A stretch of 64,000 nucleotides of DNA, taken from the NCBI RefSeq assembly GCF_024464655.1, contig NZ_JANHAV010000004.1, forward strand, positions 186,001 to 250,000, read 5' to 3'. Made by a program: the position numbers and the translations under genes. Position 1 is the first letter of the stretch; each line of letters begins with the position of its first letter. The stretch is from Halobellus inordinatus. Its GTDB lineage: Archaea; Halobacteriota; Halobacteria; Halobacteriales; Haloferacaceae. The notes under the pieces are model-generated. The model did no database searches, was not told the DNA's origin, and saw nothing but the letters and a program-made list of their open reading frames with translations. Shown here piece after piece: positions 59,798 through 64,000 of the stretch.

Positions 59798-61138
59798 TCA
59801 GGGGTCCCGAAGCGTGGCCGCCACGTCAGCACTCACTGGCGCGACCGCCCGGCAGGTCGCGGCCGCGACGACGTAGTCGATGGCATCAAACGATACCGAA
59901 TCGAGGCTGACTGATCCCGACTCCCGCTCGAACTGATCGTCTGTCCACCTGATCTCGTTGGCGTACCACGGCAGCATCGCGCGGATGAGTAGTTCACCGC
60001 GGTCGGCGGTGCGTGCTTGCTCGACGGCATCGATTGCATCAGCCCGGAGGTGGGCGACGTCAGTAACACTCTCGACGGCGACGTCGTCGCCGCCGTCGAT
60101 CCGCTCGCGCAGCGTGTTGAACGCTCGCGTGTACACCAGTGCATCAGCTGCGCCGAGGATACTGCTCGCGAGGGTTGAGCCGTCGTCGGCTTCGAGCGCG
60201 TCATCTGCGCGGTATCTGGCTTCGGAGCCCAAGCTGGCGAGCGCCCGTACCCCCGTCGTCTCGCCGACGTCCCGATCGACGAGTGCCGTCGGGTTGTCGA
60301 CGTCTTCGGCCGGAAGCGACCCCATCCGCGCCCGGACCCGCTCTCGGAGTTCCGCACGGGCGGCCTCGAAACGCGAGCGCTGCTCCGCAGTCGCATCGAG
60401 ACTCGTCCGAAAGCGATCGAAGACATAGGAAGCGACTGCGACACTCGTCCGGGCTCGCTCGTGGTCCTCGGCGAGGTCCGCCACGTCGAGCGCTGTGTCC
60501 CCATCCCGAGGGGGCCGTCGAGGTTCCGCGGAGATCCAGTTCCGCGCGGACTGGATCTCTGTCTCGATCTCCTCGTGGACAACGGCTGCGCGGACAGGAT
60601 CGTCGCCGACGTACGACCACTGTGCGAGGACTTCGTCGATCGCGCCCTCGACGGCTGCGGCCTCCGCTGCTAGATCCGACAGCGTCAGGTCTGCTGCGAT
60701 GGCTCGCCACGCCGCCCGGACCTGGTGTGCGTCGACACGCGCACTGTTCGCTCGCCCGAGACGGCCATATAGCGTCTCCGCCTCGCCGACCCGGTCGATC
60801 GAGTCGGTGGCGGACTCGTAGGTGTCGTTCAGTCGCGCTCGAATCACGCCGTTCGGGATCTCTTCGCGGTCGAACGGAGCCGGGACCGCCGCCAGGTCGG
60901 ACTCTGCCATCGATCGCTGCTCGTCGACGAACGACGCCTCGATTTCGATCGGGAGCGTCTCCGGAACCGTCGGCGGGTCATCGGCGACGGCATCGGCGAG
61001 CGCGTCGGCAGCGACGGTCCGCTCGCTCTCTCCGTGGAGGAGTCCCGAACAGCCGGCCAGCGACGCCAGCGTCCCGACGCCCGAGAGCGCGAGCAGTCGC
61101 CGTCGAGTGACGTCCGACTCGCAGTGTTCGTGAGTCAC
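59798..61138 (-). CDS. Tat-exported lipoprotein B of the second paralogous pair
   Basis: 446 residues. DVTRRRLLALSGVGTLASLAGCSGLL is a Tat signal with the lipobox Cys near residue 29. The mature protein is acidic and nearly all helical (RARLNDTYESATDSIDRVGE, RFEAARAELRERVRARMGSL, FNTLRERIDGGDDVAVESVT and so on), without a recognised motif. It has the same helix order as the protein at 454-1734, including an IPNG segment early on and a late Arg/Ala helix set, but is strongly diverged. Its start overlaps the stop of gene A (61135-61138), the same coupling as in the left pair. The anchored location is outside the membrane; the function is unknown. Confidence 0.82.
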   Translation of the reverse strand: MTHEHCESDVTRRRLLALSGVGTLASLAGCSGLLHGESERTVAADALADAVADDPPTVPETLPIEIEASFVDEQRSMAESDLAAVPAPFDREEIPNGVIRARLNDTYESATDSIDRVGEAETLYGRLGRANSARVDAHQVRAAWRAIAADLTLSDLAAEAAAVEGAIDEVLAQWSYVGDDPVRAAVVHEEIETEIQSARNWISAEPRRPPRDGDTALDVADLAEDHERARTSVAVASYVFDRFRTSLDATAEQRSRFEAARAELRERVRARMGSLPAEDVDNPTALVDRDVGETTGVRALASLGSEARYRADDALEADDGSTLASSILGAADALVYTRAFNTLRERIDGGDDVAVESVTDVAHLRADAIDAVEQARTADRGELLIRAMLPWYANEIRWTDDQFERESGSVSLDSVSFDAIDYVVAAATCRAVAPVSADVAATLRDP

Positions 61139-61785
61139 GATCCGCTCTCCTCCCGGCGCTCACCCTCGGGGCGGCGGCAGGCCCCGCCACCGCTACCCGA
61201 GCTGTAACCCGAGATCTGGTCGGGATCGAGCGCGACCGGCAGCCGGATCAGGTTCGTCACGGCGACGCGAGTGTCGGCCTCGCAGGCAGCGTCGGCGTTG
61301 CGGAGGGTCCGCGCATAGTCAGTCTCAATCTCCTCGTCGGTCCAGCGGACCCAGCAGAGTTGGTGGCGGTAGCACTCGCCGACGAGGTGGCGCTCGACGT
61401 AGACGGTTTCGGAGTCGAAGTTCGTCGCTTCAAGGAACCGCTTGGCCTCGTCGGCCCCGTCAACGTCAGCGAACGTGACTGCGTCGGCGTCAGCCCCGTT
61501 GGCGAGGACGTAGTGGGCCCAGTCGTCGATTTCCGTGCCGGGCGACGGTGTTTCGTTCTCGGCCGCCGTCTCGCGCACGACGTTCGGCTCTGTAGCCGGG
61601 CCGCGGAGTGTGACGTGTGGTGGGCTGACGAGCGCGTCTTCGGGCGGTTCGGAGTCGGGTCCCGCACGCGAGGACGCGGAACCAGAGCCGCTGCCGCTGC
61701 ACCCGGCGAGGGCGGTCAAGCCCAGCGCGGCAACCGTCGAGGCGAGGACGCGCCGCCTGGTGGACCGCGGTGTGTCGGAGGGCAT
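61135..61785 (-). CDS. Tat-exported lipoprotein A of the second paralogous pair
   Basis: 216 residues. STRRRVLASTVAALGLTALAGCSGSG is the Tat/lipobox signal. A Ser/Gly/Pro/Asp linker follows, then a compact domain with WAHYVLANGADADAVTFADV, FDSETVYVERHLVGECYRHQ, DEEIETDYARTLRNADAACE and IRLPVALDPDQISG. Conserved cysteines (ECYRH, AACEAD) appear at equivalent places in the partial protein at 2-457. The C-terminus is Gly/Ser/Arg-rich (YSSGSGGGACRRPEGERRE). It is translationally coupled to gene B. It may bind or present something with B (inference from conserved pairing). Confidence 0.82.
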   Translation of the reverse strand: MPSDTPRSTRRRVLASTVAALGLTALAGCSGSGSGSASSRAGPDSEPPEDALVSPPHVTLRGPATEPNVVRETAAENETPSPGTEIDDWAHYVLANGADADAVTFADVDGADEAKRFLEATNFDSETVYVERHLVGECYRHQLCWVRWTDEEIETDYARTLRNADAACEADTRVAVTNLIRLPVALDPDQISGYSSGSGGGACRRPEGERREESGS

Positions 61786-61842
61786 CGTTTCTGGGTCCCA
61801 CCCGGGTAGTAAATAGACGGCGAAGGGTCAGAGGACTGTTTC

Positions 61843-61924
61843 ATAATGATTACTCTCGTCTCTTACCGCCGACCATCGCCACCGGGAGTGGCGCTCGGCG
61901 GTACACAGTGAGAGTAATCACTAT
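61843..61924. repeat. Palindromic element family 2, copy A
   Basis: 82 nt with ends TAATGATTACTCTC and GAGAGTAATCACTA pairing as a 14-bp inverted repeat with one mismatch, and an inner ACCGCCGA/TCGGCGGT hairpin. TCA trinucleotides flank it on both sides. It differs from copy B at 63038-63119 at only three positions. It ends exactly at the stop codon of the membrane-protein gene at 61924-62697. Confidence 0.93.
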
Positions 61925-62697
61925 CAGAGTTCTGCGCTGCTTCGTCCACTCGGGGTGGTGGACGAAGTAGTGCTCTCAGGACCGCGATCGCCGGTGTCGT
62001 CGGCGAGTTGCACGTACGCTGCGGCGATGATGCCGTAGACGAACGTATACAGGATGCCGTTGATCAAGACGGAGGCGATGTCGCCGAGTGCGGGCGCGCC
62101 AGCGAGTTGGAAGACCGTCGGCACGACTCCAATGAGCATCCCGCTGACCGCGACGAGGAGGACGATCACGAACAGCCGAAGCCGGTTCCCCTTTGCGAGC
62201 CCCCAGGAACGTTTCAGCGACCCGACGACACCGCGGTCTTCGACGCCGACCGCGAAGATGAGAAACACGAAATGGGGAGCGAGGAACAGCCCCGGAAGGA
62301 TCAGCAAGAAGAAGCCGATCATCGTTGCCACAGCGGAGACGACTCCGGCGACGAGCATCGTGAGACTCGCCCAGCCGATACGGCGAGTGTACAGTTCACT
62401 CGGGAACGAGGCGAGTTGCGCTTTCGGCCGTGTCAGTGCCCGCGAGAGCATCACGAAGTAGACAGCGCTGAACAGGAATGCGCCGATCAAGACCACACCG
62501 GCGACAGCGGTCGGGACCGGAAGGGACAGGCCGAGGGCGTCAGCCGCTGCCGGCGGGACCTGAGCGCCGAGCACCGTGTTGAGCGACGCCAAGAGCAGAA
62601 ACTGCTGTAGGAGCAACAGTGCGAACAGGATGCCGCCGGTTCGCGTCGTAACGCGATCGATACCGTCTGTGAACGCTCTCGATAGCTGGAGGGCCAT
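61924..62697 (-). CDS. Polytopic membrane protein (DUF7847-like)
   Basis: 257 residues from the ATG at 62697 (a GTG at 62700 is possible). About six membrane segments: ILFALLLLQQFLLLASL, AVAGVVLIGAFLFSAVYFVM, LTMLVAGVVSAVATMIGFFLLILPG, FVIVLLVAVSGMLIGVVPTV and others. FAVGVEDRGVVGSLKRSWGLAKGN is the cytosolic motif shared with the protein at 55414-56223. The tail is acidic and Ser/Thr-rich. Its stop codon abuts palindromic element copy A, which may act on transcript ending or stability. Function unknown. Confidence 0.78.
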   Translation of the reverse strand: MALQLSRAFTDGIDRVTTRTGGILFALLLLQQFLLLASLNTVLGAQVPPAAADALGLSLPVPTAVAGVVLIGAFLFSAVYFVMLSRALTRPKAQLASFPSELYTRRIGWASLTMLVAGVVSAVATMIGFFLLILPGLFLAPHFVFLIFAVGVEDRGVVGSLKRSWGLAKGNRLRLFVIVLLVAVSGMLIGVVPTVFQLAGAPALGDIASVLINGILYTFVYGIIAAAYVQLADDTGDRGPESTTSSTTPSGRSSAEL

Positions 62698-62928
62698 CAC
62701 TGGCGACTACAGCGAGAGTATTCAAAAGTCCTCGAATGACTCAAATCTCAATATTACCGTCGGTCACTCGTGCCTCAAGCACTCTCGGGATACGGTCCAA
62801 GAACGTGCTCCGAGTGTGCCCGCAAGAAATCCGAGGAGGCCTCCAGTCGCGTTTTCGTGGATCTCACTGTCACCGCGGTCGAGCGAGAACGCCGGGAAAA
62901 CTACGCGGCTGACGTGGTATACGACGAA

Positions 62929-62991
62929 CTGACGCCCAATCACACGCTGTCGGGCGGTCAGGTGCGTGAAGACTTGCAAATGCTACTATAG
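62929..62991. repeat. Palindromic element family 1, copy 6 (truncated)
   Basis: On the minus strand from 62991 the sequence reads CTATAGTAGCATTTGCAA, then GTCTTCACGCACC and a GTGTGATTGG motif as in copy 4, but the second arm is missing. Open frames crossing it share a spurious peptide likeness with those in copies 1, 2 and 4. Confidence 0.75.
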
Positions 62992-63037
62992 GATCTATGA
63001 TTCTCGATCTCGACAGAACCGCCAGAAGCAGTGTCTC

Positions 63038-63119
63038 ATAGTGATTACTCTCGTCTTTTACCGCCGACCATCGCCACCGGGAGTGGCGCTCGGCGGTAAA
63101 CAGTGAGAGTAATCACTAT
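63038..63119. repeat. Palindromic element family 2, copy B
   Basis: 82 nt with perfect 16-bp outer arms ATAGTGATTACTCTCG... and ...GAGAGTAATCACTAT (15 of these pair exactly) and the inner ACCGCCGA/TCGGCGGT hairpin. It is nearly identical to copy A about 1.2 kb away and also has TCA on both flanks. Lies in the gene-poor stretch 62698-63311. Confidence 0.93.
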
Positions 63120-63311
63120 CAATCGACCTCCACGCTGCGAAGATGCTTCAACGGGCGCAGTGCGAGACGATCGTCCTCGAAGAAGGAGACCCCGAGAGCG
63201 TTCTTACTGCTGTCAGGACTGGTAAGTCTGAGGGGACGAGAATCGTCTCGGATCAAACGAACGATTCTCACCGTGATGGGAAGTTATCTCGATGGAGATC
63301 CAACCACGACT

Positions 63312-63551
63312 ATGTCCCAATACAAGGCTTCCTTCGAGATAGACTCGAAGACTGATTCGTACGCCACGCGACGTATGCTGGAGCAGGTATACGATACAAT
63401 TCGAGAAGAATCACGGGTCGTTCGAGAAGGAATGGACGACGCCGATGAACTCTTGGAAGAATTCCGGACGCTTCGAGACGCAGCGAAGCAGCCTACACCG
63501 GGGCGACTGATCATTACCTACGAACAATACGACGGTGAATTCGAGGACTGA
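63312..63551 (+). CDS. Small acidic helical protein of unknown function
   Basis: 79 residues from the ATG at 63312 (MSQYKASFEIDSKTDSYATRR). Predominantly helical, with MLEQVYDTIREESRVVREGMDDADELLEEFRTLRDA as a long amphipathic helix and a short C-terminal strand (GRLIITYEQYD). The acidic composition and regular heptad-like pattern favour a real gene, possibly a dimerising or regulatory protein. The upstream 39 nt of open frame are not needed. It is convergent with the partial gene at 63665-64000 across a perfect palindrome. Confidence 0.65.
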   Translation: MSQYKASFEIDSKTDSYATRRMLEQVYDTIREESRVVREGMDDADELLEEFRTLRDAAKQPTPGRLIITYEQYDGEFED

Positions 63552-63594
63552 TGTCGTGGATTCTTCGTCGGGGCCGACCTGGCTCCTTCTGAGG

Positions 63595-63614
63595 ACCTAC
63601 GTGTACACGTAGGT
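63595..63614. promoter_or_regulatory. 20-bp perfect palindrome between convergent genes
   Basis: ACCTACGTGTACACGTAGGT at 63595-63614 has no loop bases. Between two converging genes it may be a bidirectional transcription terminator or a protein-binding site. Odd for its perfection and lack of a spacer. Confidence 0.6.
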
Positions 63615-63664
63615 GTCGGGGCGAGCCCCACACGTGGAGTCCAGTGAACAGACCGGGGTTGAGG

Positions 63665-64000
63665 TTACTCCCTCCGTTGAATGATGGTGATAAGTCGGGA
63701 CTTCGGAAGCCACTCGTCAGAGAGATACGGGACGTCGTCCCGCTCCTCGAACCTCCGGCACTCTTCCTGTAGCCGTTCATTCAACCGCTTTCGACGGTCG
63801 CTATCGACTGCATTCTCTATTCCGTGTTCGATCGAGTGTATCTGGTGAGCGATTTGCATCAGACGACGACCCGGCGACGAGTCCTTGAAGAGAATTGCGT
63901 CCTCGGTTTCCCGGGAGATGAACCCGACAAATGTGGTAGCCAGGCTTCCCCGCGCGTCGTCTGTTTTCTCGTTGACGAGCCACTCCGGAAGTTGGATGAA
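63665..64000 (-). CDS. Partial acidic protein running off the right edge
   Basis: The frame is open from the window end: FIQLPEWLVNEKTDDARGSL, ATTFVGFISRETEDAILFKD, RRLMQIAHQIHSIEHGIENA and a stop at 63665-63667. 111 residues of the C-terminal part are visible. The ATG at 63859 is internal, since the preceding codons continue with the same character. There is no motif I can name; the N-terminus is outside. The helical end (EECRRFEERDDVPYLSDEWLP) suggests a soluble cytoplasmic protein. Confidence 0.6.
   Translation of the reverse strand, partial: FIQLPEWLVNEKTDDARGSLATTFVGFISRETEDAILFKDSSPGRRLMQIAHQIHSIEHGIENAVDSDRRKRLNERLQEECRRFEERDDVPYLSDEWLPKSRLITIIQRRE

Overview
The window comes from a haloarchaeon (class Halobacteria). 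It is GC-rich and its proteins are strongly acidic. Secreted proteins carry twin-arginine (Tat) signals followed by lipoboxes, starts are often leaderless behind archaeal TATA boxes, and small zinc-finger and winged-helix families typical of haloarchaea are present. I saw no rRNA, tRNA or CRISPR array.

2.7-22.6 kb is a glycan/sugar-acid catabolic island. It holds an IclR regulator, all parts of a CUT1 sugar ABC importer (binding protein, two permeases, ATPase), a GH31 alpha-xylosidase, a GH3 beta-glucosidase, a Gfo/Idh/MocA enzyme closely resembling haloarchaeal D-xylose dehydrogenase, an enolase-superfamily sugar-acid dehydratase, a DHDPS-family aldolase/dehydratase and an aldehyde dehydrogenase. 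A further branch consists of a D-2-hydroxyacid dehydrogenase, a split UxaA-type dehydratase and an Ldh-family oxidoreductase. The likely logic is import of xylosyl/glucosyl oligosaccharides (xyloglucan-like), hydrolysis, and oxidative non-phosphorylated sugar breakdown.

22.6-28.8 kb is a mobile and decayed zone. It has a DUF6544-type gene with an apparent Trp-to-stop change, a TnpB-only (IS1341-type) element that truncates a flavodoxin gene, a ferritin-like Tat protein, a transposase remnant and a complete IS6-family element with an exact 8-bp target duplication. 28.8-39.9 kb is a visibly less GC-rich island: a 4,5-dihydroxyphthalate-decarboxylase homologue, a class II aldolase-fold enzyme, a tripartite tricarboxylate transporter (TctC/A/B), an ACMSD-type amidohydrolase, a Rieske ferredoxin, a MATE exporter, a UspA protein and an IclR regulator preceded by an (AT)18 tract. 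It looks like an acquired aromatic-acid or dicarboxylate utilisation system.

40-53 kb holds regulators, a band-7/SPFH protein with a cysteine-rich membrane partner, a secreted beta-propeller protein, a 51-residue zinc finger, an MDR reductase and an SDR-pntA1-pntA2-pntB transhydrogenase run. 53-64 kb is rich in polytopic membrane proteins, one overlapping a winged-helix regulator and one adjoining a degenerate metallo-beta-lactamase-like protein.

Two larger patterns cross the window. A pair of overlapping Tat-lipoprotein genes at the left edge (2-1734) has a diverged paralogous pair near the right edge (59798-61785) with the same order and stop/start overlap. Two families of short palindromic elements are scattered in the gaps: about 85 nt in six copies (one truncated), and 82 nt in two nearly identical copies.
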